Source: Actinoallomurus purpureus
GTDB taxonomy: Bacteria; Actinomycetota; Actinomycetes; Streptosporangiales; Streptosporangiaceae
Assembly: GCF_024055795.1 (NCBI RefSeq)
Contig: NZ_JAMXMY010000004.1
Span: forward strand, 186,001-250,000
DNA length: 64,000 nucleotides
Direction: 5' to 3'
In this document: positions 9,479 through 17,704 of the stretch, piece after piece
How the letters are laid out: every line of letters starts with the position of its first letter
Numbering within the stretch: the first letter of the stretch is position 1
Translations under genes and position numbers: made by a program
Notes under the pieces: generated by a model
Database searches by the model: none
What the model was told of the DNA's origin: nothing
Seen by the model: the letters and a program-made list of their open reading frames with translations, nothing else

Positions 9479-10810
9479 TCACAGGGTGCGGCTGGTGGAC
9501 GTCTGGTAGGCGCCCTGGGTCGGGAATACGACCTTGAAGTAGTAGCCGTGGCTCTTGGCCACGGAGAATTGGAAGAATCCGCTTTTGCCGACGGTCACGG
9601 TGCGGTAGGCATGCCAGGTCTTGGAACCCCGGGCCCGGTAGTACAGGTGGACCTTCAGACCGCGCAGGGAGGAGAAGGAGGGCTGCCCGCTGTACCAGTC
9701 GGTGACCCGGCCGCTGATCGTACTTCCCGACGAACGGCGATAAATGCCGGCGGACGCGAAGTGGGTGTGGTCGGTGACGGTGCTGGTCACCGTGCCGGTG
9801 CTGGTCGACGTCAGGGTGTCGGCCGCTGGGCGGACTCGCACTTGCCAGTCGGCGGTGCCCAGGTGAACGCCGACGGGGCTGCTGAAGTGTCCGTCCGCGC
9901 CGGTCTGCGCGCCGTTGTCCTTGTGCCAGGTCTTGGAGCCTTTGGGTAGGTAGTAGAAGTCGACCCAGCCATAGGGCAGGCCGACCCAGGAGCCGCCGTT
10001 CCAGCGCTCCACCGTGCCGGTGGCGTGCATGCCTCCGTCGTAGGCATGGTGCGCCTCGTCGCGTGACGGGAGGGTGAAGCCGACGCGTGTCCTCGACACC
10101 CCGTAGATCCAGCCGTAGCGGGCGCTCGCGTTGTCCGGGAACCACTCTGCCCCGTAGGTGCCGTCCAGGGAGACGTCGATGCTCCAGTCGCTGGTCTCGC
10201 TCACCGGTTCGGTCAGGCTGAACCGGCCGTCGGCGCCGCTGGTCGTCCGGTAGTCGACGTCCGACTGGCTGGAGGTGCCCGGCTCCATCGTGAGAGTCAG
10301 CGGAGCACCCTCGAACGGTTGCCAGGCGCCATCGACCTGCACCTGCAGCGTGCCGGAGAAGGTTGCCGGCGTTCCCGCCGGCACGGAGGCGGGGACCGGG
10401 TCCAGCACGAGCCTGCTCGGCGGGTGCTTGGCATACAGCACCATCTCGTTGGTGCGGCTGGAAGCCAGGTCCGTGTCGCCGCCGAATACCGCCATGACGA
10501 GCCCACCGCTCGGCAACATGGTGGTGACCGCGAAACGCCCGTCGGATCCGGTCGTGCCGACGGCCACGGGCACATAGACGTGGCCGATCGACGCCAACTC
10601 GATCTGTACCGGCTCGTTCGGGACAGGGGTCTTGGCGCGGCCCTCGACGAGCTCACCGGTAAACGTCACCGGCTGCTGATAGGCGACCGTGGTCACCGAG
10701 CTCGCGAAGCCGACGATGACGGTCGGCTGTGTGGTGGAAGCCGCCGAGGGAAGGGCGGACGCCATCAGGGCGGCACTCGAAGTGGCGAGGGCGGCCAGGG
10801 TACGGAACAT
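9479..10810 (-). CDS. Secreted protein with repeated Ig-like/beta-sandwich domains
   Basis: A 443-residue exported protein. A signal peptide (MFRTLAALATSSAALMASAL then PSAAS) is followed by two or more beta-sandwich modules of the type found in actinobacterial surface proteins: a VTFTGELVEGRAKTPVPNEP module, a PATFSGTLQVQ module, and two related C-terminal halves each containing YYLPKGSKTWHK or YYRARGSKTWHA. The recurrent (R/K)GSKTWH string suggests an internal duplication. The start is placed at the ATG at 10810, where the signal peptide begins; a frame 63 nt longer has no signal. The function is unknown; a cell-surface or matrix role is plausible. It lies downstream of another secreted-protein gene with terminator hairpins between them. 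Confidence 0.75.
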   Translation of the reverse strand: MFRTLAALATSSAALMASALPSAASTTQPTVIVGFASSVTTVAYQQPVTFTGELVEGRAKTPVPNEPVQIELASIGHVYVPVAVGTTGSDGRFAVTTMLPSGGLVMAVFGGDTDLASSRTNEMVLYAKHPPSRLVLDPVPASVPAGTPATFSGTLQVQVDGAWQPFEGAPLTLTMEPGTSSQSDVDYRTTSGADGRFSLTEPVSETSDWSIDVSLDGTYGAEWFPDNASARYGWIYGVSRTRVGFTLPSRDEAHHAYDGGMHATGTVERWNGGSWVGLPYGWVDFYYLPKGSKTWHKDNGAQTGADGHFSSPVGVHLGTADWQVRVRPAADTLTSTSTGTVTSTVTDHTHFASAGIYRRSSGSTISGRVTDWYSGQPSFSSLRGLKVHLYYRARGSKTWHAYRTVTVGKSGFFQFSVAKSHGYYFKVVFPTQGAYQTSTSRTL

Positions 10811-10959
10811 GCACGGCCTTCGATTCAGTTGAGAAGAGTGCGAAATTCTACAGCCATGTAGATCATGGCTCATATCCGAAATGCGCCGAATCGGTGACCG
10901 CTAACGGTCTCTCGCAACAACCAGGTCGTACCGGCCGACCCGCCACCTTCAGGGCAAGA

Positions 10960-10991
10960 GGCGCCTCCGCTCGTACCAGAGCGGAGGCGCC
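10960..10991 (-). terminator. Perfect 13-bp hairpin
   Basis: Arms GGCGCCTCCGCTC (10960-10972) and GAGCGGAGGCGCC (10979-10991) enclose a 6-nt loop. A GC-only hairpin without a T-run is typical of actinobacterial terminators. It lies between two leftward secreted-protein genes. Confidence 0.6.
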
Positions 10992-11201
10992 GGTCAGACC
11001 AGGCGAAGAGCGGTCAGGCGTCTTTCCCGGCGACGGGTTTGAGGGCCTGGGCGGCTGGGGCGGCCGAGTCCAGCGCCGGTGCCGCCGATGGCGCAACTGT
11101 TCGAGGCTGCGTTGGCCGCTGGCATCAGGGGGCCGGACGACAGTAGTAGCGCCGCCGCCGCTCCGGCCGTACCGGCCGTTATGGCAAGACGTGCGACTTC
11201 G
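10992..11201 (-). other. Possible small secreted-protein remnant
   Basis: On the minus strand one frame reads like a signal peptide (RLAITAGTAGAAAALLLSSG then PLMPAANAA). A second frame, offset by one, continues as Ala/Pro-rich sequence ending APAAQALKPVAGKDA and a stop just before the hairpin at 10960-10991. No start codon with a ribosome binding site was found. It may be a frameshifted relic of a tiny secreted protein, or chance. Confidence 0.2.
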
Positions 11202-11234
11202 GCGCCCGGTCCGTCGCTCGTTCGGACCGGGCGC
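11202..11234 (-). terminator. Terminator of the large secreted-protein gene
   Basis: Arms GCGCCCGGTCCG (11202-11213) and CGGACCGGGCGC (11223-11234) form a perfect 12-bp stem 15 bp after the stop codon of the leftward gene ending at 11249. Confidence 0.65.
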
Positions 11235-11248
11235 CGTCGACTGAGGTC

Positions 11249-14200
11249 TCAGCCGGATCGGATGGGGTAGACGTGGACGCCGACCTGGTCACTGGCGGTG
11301 GACGTGTGCGACAGACCCTTCGGTGAGGTGTCGAGGAAGGATCCGGGGACGCGGGATCCGGGGACCTCGAGGAAGGTGCCCGGCTCGCCGGAGCCGTTGG
11401 CGTAGCCGACACCGGCCGACGTGCCGCCCAGACCACTGTGGCCACCGCTGAGATCGCCGCTCTCCCAGCGCAACTGCTTGTAGCGGAACACGATGTCGAA
11501 CGCACCGTCGCCGGCATCGCCACGGTCGACGAGGTACAGCTCGAAGGAGTTCAGCGGGTCGACGTGGCTGTCGTAGTAGCCGACCCCGTCGTACAGGACG
11601 CAGAACGCCCGTCGTCCCTGCACCGTGCCCATCCCGTACCGGACCGGCTGCGATCCCGGAGCCCGGGTGTCGACGTCGGCCCACCAGGGCGCGATGATCG
11701 GTTCCGTCATGTCCTTGAAGGGCTCGGGCGTGAAGTCCGAGAACGCCTTCTCGCCGAAACTGACGTTGCCGTTGTTGTTCACCCAGAGCCCGGAGAACCG
11801 CCGTCCCTTGAAGTTCAGCGTGAACGGCAGGCTCACCTTCGGCCCGGACTGGTCGTCGTTCGGCACGACCCGGTTCGCGTCGCAGCTCACGTTGGCCTGG
11901 TCGCCGTCGACCTGGAATTCGTACCGGCCGGTGAAGCCGCCCGAATCGAAGACCCGGACCTGATATCGCCCCGACTCGCGGAGCCCGGTGAAGCCCACCG
12001 TACCGCACCCCGGGCCGCGCGTACGGCCGAGCGGCCGGCCGCTGGGGGCGACCAGTGTGATCGCGAAGGTGCCGGCGCCGGGGCAGGCGCCCGGCGTGGT
12101 GATCCGCACCGACTGCCCGGCCTTCAGATCGACCAGATAGCGGTCGGTGACGTACGGCTTGCCCAGTGATCCCGACACCCGGCGGCCGAGTTGGAGCTGA
12201 GCCGTGTCCTCGATCGGGCCGCCCAGCGCGGTGAGGTCGACGGTGGACCGCATCCGCTGGGCCACGACCGCCGCGTTGTCGGCGAACCGCCGGTCACCAC
12301 TGAGGACGACGTCCAGGACGCACTGCTCCAGCGCGGCACCGGGCGCCACGCCCTTGTCCCGGCAGACCTTCTCCGCCGCAGCGCGGTCGGCCGCCGGCAG
12401 GCCGGCCACCGACGCCCGCTGCGGCGGCTCGATCGGCAGCGCGCCGTCGCGCGGGATCGTGCTGCGGAAGAACGACGCGTTGCCCGTGGCGCGCCAACTC
12501 GCGCCGAACTTCCCGTACAGCTGCTGGAAGTCGAGCGGATCCTTGACCGGCGTGCCGTCCCGCGCGGTGAGGTCGTTGGTCGCATTGCTGTCGGCGTTGC
12601 CGAGCAGGCCGCGGACCTTCCCCCACCGGCTCTTGGCCAGCGTCAGGAACGCGTTGTCGGCGATCCAGCGACCGGCCATCAGCTCGGTCCCGTCCGGCCA
12701 CCGGACCACCGCGCCGCGCACCTTGCCGAATGTGAGTACGGCCCCTCCGGGCAGATTGGTCGTGGTCCCCTCCTTGAGCGGCAGCCTCCTGCCGTCGAGG
12801 GTGGCCACCTGTGGATCCAGCGGCCCTGAGGTGGTGTCGTCGCCGAAGGCGATCACTGAGCGGCCGACCCGCGCGGCCACGCCGCGGTTGACCGACATCG
12901 ATGTCGACCTGCGCGGCAGCCGGGTGTACCGCCCCTGGACCATGAAGTCGTCGGTGGTCGACTCGGCCAGGACATAGTCGCCCGCGCCCTGGAAGTCGAC
13001 CGAACCGCCGTCGAAGGTGATGATGTGCGGGTCGCCGTACGATCCGCCGGTCGCTGGGGGCAGCGGCCCGTCGTCCCGGGTCGTGCCGCCGTCGCTACCG
13101 CCACCGCCGCCGCCCGGCGGCACGCCGCCTGGTGGCAGGTCGCACTTGTCGGGTCCCGAGGCGGCGTCCTTGGCGGTCTTGAGATGGGGATAAGGGCAGA
13201 TGTCGCAGGCGTCGCCGACCCCGTTGCCGTCCTGATCGGTCTGGTCCGGGTTGGCGACGGTGGGGCAGTTGTCGAGTTTGAAAGACCCCCCCGTCCACGG
13301 CTGACTTTCCGGTACGCCGTCCTTGTCCTTGTCGTTGGCATAGAGCCGCGTGATGTCCGACTTGGTCTTCTTGAGCTTTGCCTCGACCCGGAAAAGGTAC
13401 GGTTTTCCGGCCACGTCGCCGGGTTGGCCGCCCGGCTGGGGGGTCGCTTCGAGCTGGCTGAGAAGAATCGTGCCGCCGATCTGAGCGGTGGTCGTACCGG
13501 GGTTGCCGTCGCAGAAGTCGATCGAGTCGAGCACCTCAAGGGTCGGCTCGACCTCGAGATCCACCCGCTTCAACACGCCCCGGTCGTCGGCCGTGGGGAT
13601 GAACCGCATTGGGCCGGAGAAGTTGCGCTGATCGGCGAAGGTCGTCGGCCCGGGGGGCAGGGTGACCTGGCCGACGCCGCCGGCGATGATCCCGGGAACC
13701 CGGCCCGTATCGTCCCACGTGATGTCGACCGACTGCCCGACCCGCCCGAAGTCGGAGAACTTCTTGGTCGTGGGCGTCTGCGGTGCCGCGAGGGGCGGCG
13801 GCGCGGCCTTGATCGCGTCGACCAGATCATCGATCACCTTGTCCGTCGCCTCTTTGGTCTTCGGCTCGTCGCGGAACTGCGCGAGCGCGCCGGCATCGGT
13901 CACCTCGGTCCGGTCGTGCGTGCGTCGTCCACCCTGAATGAACTTCTCGATCATGTCTGCCGAGGTCGTGCTGCCGTCCGGCGGACGGCCGCTGGTGGCG
14001 TACAGGAAAGGGAGCATGCGCAGGCGCAGGTCGCGCCTGACGAGCCAGACGTCGAATCTGCCGGTGAGCGGCTTGCACCAGTCGGACGGGAGCACCGGCA
14101 GCGCCGCCCGCACCTCGAGGCCTCGGAGCTGATCGACCTGGAACACCAGTGTCTTCCCCACGACCTTGGTACGCGGCGTCGTCACGGTCATGTGATCGGG

Positions 14201-15244
14201 ATCGAAACCCTTGATCACTGTCCTGGCCGGTTGGAGCCCGATGGCGCCGGGCTCGACGGCCACGGTGATCGGCTTGGCGAAGCGCAGGCCACCCGGCGAC
14301 AGGTCGAGGATGCCCGTGCCGAAGACCTCCTTCATCCCGGTGACCTTCAGCGGCGTCAGGGTCAGTCCGGTCGGTTTGCGCACCGCGCCCGCCGGAACCG
14401 TCACGCGCCACCCTTTCCCGGCGTACGACCCACCGCGCGGACCGACCTGTACGGGCTTCGCGAGATCCTGCACAGACGTGTCGATGGCCTGGCCACGGCC
14501 GGCGGACACCGTGGCGACCGCCAGACCGCTGAGGCGCCCCGGCACGTGAATCGAGACGGCGACGCCGCCCTCGGGCAGTCCGGCGAGCGTGTACCGGCCG
14601 CCGGCGTCGGTCCTGGCGGTCCGGGCCCCGTAGCTCGCCGTGGCGTCGGCGACCGGCTTGTGCGTGCCGGCGTCCAGCACCCGGCCGGTCACCTGCCCGC
14701 GGGCCTTGCCCGACCGCTGCCGGACCGTTATCCGCCTGGTCAGCCGCCGCTTACCGGAGTACGCCGCGACCGTCAGACGATTACGCCGATCGGGACGCAA
14801 CAGCACCTCTATCGAGAATGTGCCTCCGCGCCCGGTGAAGGCCGCGGCCGGAAGGACGCCTCCGCTCACCTCCACCACGCTCCGAGCGGCGGTGCGTCCG
14901 CGCACCGTGATGCTGCCGGACCTCGTCTTGCGTGGCGCGGACACGGTGAGCCCTTTGTATCCGCCGGCGGCCGCGTGCGCCGCGGGGGGTCGGGCGACCG
15001 ATGCCGCCTCGGCGCCGACCGGCGTCAGGCCGAGCGCCATGGCGATCATCGCGATGATCGCCGTCGCCTGGATGGTCGCCCGCCCGACGATTGATGGCCG
15101 AGTTCCTCGTCCGGCGGCCGGCCGCTGAACCGATTTTCGACACGTCGGCCTGGAAAGCGACGCGGAAAGACAGCGGCGAGGTCGCGGTGAGCCGCACCGT
15201 TCCCGGCGGTATCTTTCCCAGGCGGCGATGAGACGGTTACGCAT
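11249..15244 (-). CDS. Large secreted multidomain protein (TSP3, VWD-like, nidogen-like)
   Basis: A 1331-residue exported protein. After a basic stretch of about 58 residues comes a hydrophobic signal segment (ATIIA..MIAMALGLTPVGAEA, about 60-82). Then: an Ig-like region; a carboxypeptidase-regulatory-like module (GQVTGRVLDAGTHKPVADAT, about 183-255); a long beta-rich part; a thrombospondin type 3 calcium motif (DQTDQDGNGVGDACDICP, about 665-685); a Gly-rich linker; a von Willebrand factor D-like start (GGSYGDPHIITFDG, about 730); and a C-terminal nidogen-like region (from about 1118, with LWVNNNGNVSFGE and PWWADVDTR). The set resembles animal-type extracellular adhesion architecture. The function is unknown; calcium-dependent surface adhesion is inferred. 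The exact start is uncertain because the signal lies unusually deep. Confidence 0.8.
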   Translation of the reverse strand: MRNRLIAAWERYRRERCGSPRPRRCLSASLSRPTCRKSVQRPAAGRGTRPSIVGRATIQATAIIAMIAMALGLTPVGAEAASVARPPAAHAAAGGYKGLTVSAPRKTRSGSITVRGRTAARSVVEVSGGVLPAAAFTGRGGTFSIEVLLRPDRRNRLTVAAYSGKRRLTRRITVRQRSGKARGQVTGRVLDAGTHKPVADATASYGARTARTDAGGRYTLAGLPEGGVAVSIHVPGRLSGLAVATVSAGRGQAIDTSVQDLAKPVQVGPRGGSYAGKGWRVTVPAGAVRKPTGLTLTPLKVTGMKEVFGTGILDLSPGGLRFAKPITVAVEPGAIGLQPARTVIKGFDPDHMTVTTPRTKVVGKTLVFQVDQLRGLEVRAALPVLPSDWCKPLTGRFDVWLVRRDLRLRMLPFLYATSGRPPDGSTTSADMIEKFIQGGRRTHDRTEVTDAGALAQFRDEPKTKEATDKVIDDLVDAIKAAPPPLAAPQTPTTKKFSDFGRVGQSVDITWDDTGRVPGIIAGGVGQVTLPPGPTTFADQRNFSGPMRFIPTADDRGVLKRVDLEVEPTLEVLDSIDFCDGNPGTTTAQIGGTILLSQLEATPQPGGQPGDVAGKPYLFRVEAKLKKTKSDITRLYANDKDKDGVPESQPWTGGSFKLDNCPTVANPDQTDQDGNGVGDACDICPYPHLKTAKDAASGPDKCDLPPGGVPPGGGGGGSDGGTTRDDGPLPPATGGSYGDPHIITFDGGSVDFQGAGDYVLAESTTDDFMVQGRYTRLPRRSTSMSVNRGVAARVGRSVIAFGDDTTSGPLDPQVATLDGRRLPLKEGTTTNLPGGAVLTFGKVRGAVVRWPDGTELMAGRWIADNAFLTLAKSRWGKVRGLLGNADSNATNDLTARDGTPVKDPLDFQQLYGKFGASWRATGNASFFRSTIPRDGALPIEPPQRASVAGLPAADRAAAEKVCRDKGVAPGAALEQCVLDVVLSGDRRFADNAAVVAQRMRSTVDLTALGGPIEDTAQLQLGRRVSGSLGKPYVTDRYLVDLKAGQSVRITTPGACPGAGTFAITLVAPSGRPLGRTRGPGCGTVGFTGLRESGRYQVRVFDSGGFTGRYEFQVDGDQANVSCDANRVVPNDDQSGPKVSLPFTLNFKGRRFSGLWVNNNGNVSFGEKAFSDFTPEPFKDMTEPIIAPWWADVDTRAPGSQPVRYGMGTVQGRRAFCVLYDGVGYYDSHVDPLNSFELYLVDRGDAGDGAFDIVFRYKQLRWESGDLSGGHSGLGGTSAGVGYANGSGEPGTFLEVPGSRVPGSFLDTSPKGLSHTSTASDQVGVHVYPIRSG

Positions 15245-15535
15245 TCAGAAATCTCCCGATTCCAGCCAGAACCGCAATGCCCGATAAAGCAGACATTCAC
15301 GGCAATGCATGTCCATTTAATGAGCCAAGGACACAGAAGAACCGACGCTAGTCGGCGTAGTCGGTTTCCGCGTGGCAAAACACGGCTTATCGCCTGGCAA
15401 AGTTTTTGCGTAACATCGAGATGGGAGATATTGCGGCACTTGTTGACGGTATTCAACCTCGCCGTTCACGTGGCCAGGCGGACGGACCCGGCGAACAGGC
15501 GGGGCGGCGGTCTGCGGGGCTTGGCCCGAGCGTGG
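15245..15535. other. Promoter-bearing gap, no gene seen
   Basis: A relatively AT-rich stretch upstream of the large secreted-protein gene and downstream of the helicase gene. No protein frame is convincing. It probably contains the leftward promoter of the secreted-protein gene, but no box stands out clearly. Confidence 0.4.
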
Positions 15536-17215
15536 TCACCACACGAATGGGTCATCATCGTCGTACCAGTCGAACCTGGCCCGGTGGCAGTCGTCGCATC
15601 GCTGGAACCACGGGGCGCATGGCCGACCGCATGATACGCAGAGCGACGCGTTGGCGAGGGGCTCGCGCCGGGCGACCAATTCGACGATGCGCCTGGACGC
15701 CGCCTCCTCTCCGGCCGAGGATTCTTCGTGATCCACGCCGCCGACGACTCCGAAGGACCGACCGGCCGAACTCAGGTCTCGCATGATCGCGGCATGGCGC
15801 TCCGCCTCGTCGAGACTCATCCGCGAGATCACGGATTCGGGACAAAGCATTCTCCGCAGGGAGCGATCCGTCAGCACCGCGGAGGCGATTTCGGGAAAGG
15901 CGCCGTCCGCGTCCACGGGTAGGGTCATGAGCCGCCACACCGTTGTTCCGTCGCCGGGCCACGGAGCGTCCACTGTCGCGTGGGCGCGGACCGAGGCACG
16001 GGCCACTTGCCACATCGTGAGCAAGGTGTCGATCGGCGCGGGACGCAACCAGGGATGGGCCGAGGCCTCACGGCGGGCTGCTTTCCGCCAACCGTTCAGG
16101 GCATGCGGGATCTCGGCCGGGGTGGGGTCTCCAAGCTCGCCCCAGTCCGGGCGCAGGTGCGCCTTGGTGATCGAGAGGCCGGAGGGCGCGCCGTTCCCCA
16201 CGGCGACGGCGGCACGCACGAGCCCGGCGTCCGGCGAGAACCCGGGGATGCCGCTGGCGTATGCCGCGACCAGGCCCTCCCCGGAGGCGAAGCCTCGTCG
16301 TCCGGCGCGTCCCGATATCTGGGCCGCTTCCCACAATCGCAGCCGACGACGCTCCTTGCCGTCGAACTTGCCGGTCTCGGCGAAGGCCACCGCACGCAGC
16401 GGCAGATTGGCCCCGTGTCCGATGACGTCCGTTGTGACGATCACTTCGACCTCGCCGGTGACCAGTCGCTGGATCTGCTCCCGGCGCGCCCCGGGAGGCA
16501 TGGCTCCGTACAGGACGGTGGCGCTGCGACCGTGATCGATCAGCTCGCGGTGCAGGGCGAGCACCGCCCTGCGGCTGAACGCGACCACGGCCGAGCAGGC
16601 GGGGATTGTTCCAGGGCTCATCGCGGGCGCGTGGGTGAGCTCGGCAAATCGCGAGTGCTGCACGATCTCGAGGTGGCCCGCCTGAGCGAGGGCGGTGCGC
16701 AGTATGGCGCCGGCTTCGGGGGCGGCCGCGACATGGATGTAACGGTGGGAGCCGGACAGCAGGAGCCGGGTCCAGGCATGGCCTCGATCGGGATCGGCGA
16801 GCCAATGCGCCTCATCGATCACGAGCACGTCGCCGCCGGTGCGCGCAGACTCGGCGGTACAGGAGACCACATCGGCCTCCGGGTTGATCCGCTCTTCACC
16901 GGTCACGAGACCGACGCGCTCGCGGGGAAGGCGTGCGCACAGCCGTTCGTAGACCTCCCGGGCGAGCATCCGCAGAGGAGCGGCGTACGTACCCGACAAC
17001 CCCCGCTCGGCCTGTGCGACGAGGAACTCGATCGCGTCGTGGGTCTTGCCGGAGTTGGTGGGTCCCAGGCGTAGGACCACCCGCTCCGGCGGCGTCGTCC
17101 GCGCCGCGACGCGTACCCGGGCGCGCGCCGCCGCCTCACGCTCCAGACTGCGCAGCCGGCGCGTTTCTTCCTGCCTGGCCTGACGTCGCTCGAGAGCGAG
17201 ATCCCGATCCGCCAC
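15536..17215 (-). CDS. SUV3-like superfamily 2 RNA helicase
   Basis: A 559-residue helicase. Walker A is GPTNSGKTH, Walker B with DEAH is VLVIDEAHWLADPDRG, and the RNA-handling first domain includes YAAPLRMLAREVYERL. The second RecA-like domain carries VVAFSRRAVLALHREL, ATVLYGAMPPGARREQ, TTDVIGHGANLPLRAVAF and QISGRAGRRG. GPTNSGKT and the ISGRAGRRG motif VI are hallmarks of the mitochondrial/bacterial SUV3 degradosome helicases. The C-terminus ends in a zinc-ribbon-like C-x2-C...C-x2-C (CVSCGRPCAPWFQRCDDC). The start is the GTG at 17215 because CAGGGAGGAATC precedes it; 117 further open codons upstream lack homology. The expected role is ATP-driven RNA unwinding in RNA turnover. Confidence 0.85.
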   Translation of the reverse strand: MADRDLALERRQARQEETRRLRSLEREAAARARVRVAARTTPPERVVLRLGPTNSGKTHDAIEFLVAQAERGLSGTYAAPLRMLAREVYERLCARLPRERVGLVTGEERINPEADVVSCTAESARTGGDVLVIDEAHWLADPDRGHAWTRLLLSGSHRYIHVAAAPEAGAILRTALAQAGHLEIVQHSRFAELTHAPAMSPGTIPACSAVVAFSRRAVLALHRELIDHGRSATVLYGAMPPGARREQIQRLVTGEVEVIVTTDVIGHGANLPLRAVAFAETGKFDGKERRRLRLWEAAQISGRAGRRGFASGEGLVAAYASGIPGFSPDAGLVRAAVAVGNGAPSGLSITKAHLRPDWGELGDPTPAEIPHALNGWRKAARREASAHPWLRPAPIDTLLTMWQVARASVRAHATVDAPWPGDGTTVWRLMTLPVDADGAFPEIASAVLTDRSLRRMLCPESVISRMSLDEAERHAAIMRDLSSAGRSFGVVGGVDHEESSAGEEAASRRIVELVARREPLANASLCVSCGRPCAPWFQRCDDCHRARFDWYDDDDPFVW

Positions 17216-17704
17216 GATTCCTCCCTGTGGTCGAATGATTACCCAGGGTGGTGAGAATAGTGAGACGGACCGACAAGATGGGCCCTGGGCCAGTGCGGTC
17301 GGAAGCAGTCGCGCGCTGTCCTCACGCGCGATGAACGCGCACGCCGACGACTTCCGTTGACAGTTCCACGAACACCATTCATCGATGGGAACGATCTTGA
17401 TCAAGAAGATCGCGCTGCCGGCCATCGCGGCCGCCGCCGTCAAGTAGGCGACGCCCGCCGGTGAGCCTGCGGAGCCGGCCTGCTGGACTCCGCCCCCGTA
17501 CCTCCACCACGCTCCCGCGGTCACGCGGCGTAGGGTCCAGGCACCAAGATCGTCATGGCGAGGCATCGAGATCCATCAGGCGTGAACCTTTTGACCGAAC
17601 CAGGCATCTTCACAGGCGTACCAGGGTCGTCGGTGAGATCGTTGCGGCCGCCTGCCCGGTCATCCCGTTCCCATGCCTGGTCATGATGTCGAGGAGGTCG
17701 CGCC
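17216..17704. other. Divergent intergenic region, no clear gene
   Basis: About 490 bp between the leftward helicase and the rightward carboxypeptidase. The minus-strand frame remains open but has no family resemblance. A 20-codon plus-strand frame near 17382 lacks a ribosome binding site. Promoters for both neighbours must lie here; a TTGACC box near 17593 is a candidate -35 for the rightward gene. Confidence 0.4.

Noticed and set aside
10863-11096. 77-codon minus-strand ORF between the secreted-protein genes
   Set aside because: Its frame crosses the perfect terminator hairpin at 10960-10991 and shows no protein-like features.
17382-17444. 20-codon ORF before the carboxypeptidase gene
   Set aside because: No ribosome binding site, no flanking biosynthetic genes and composition expected by chance.
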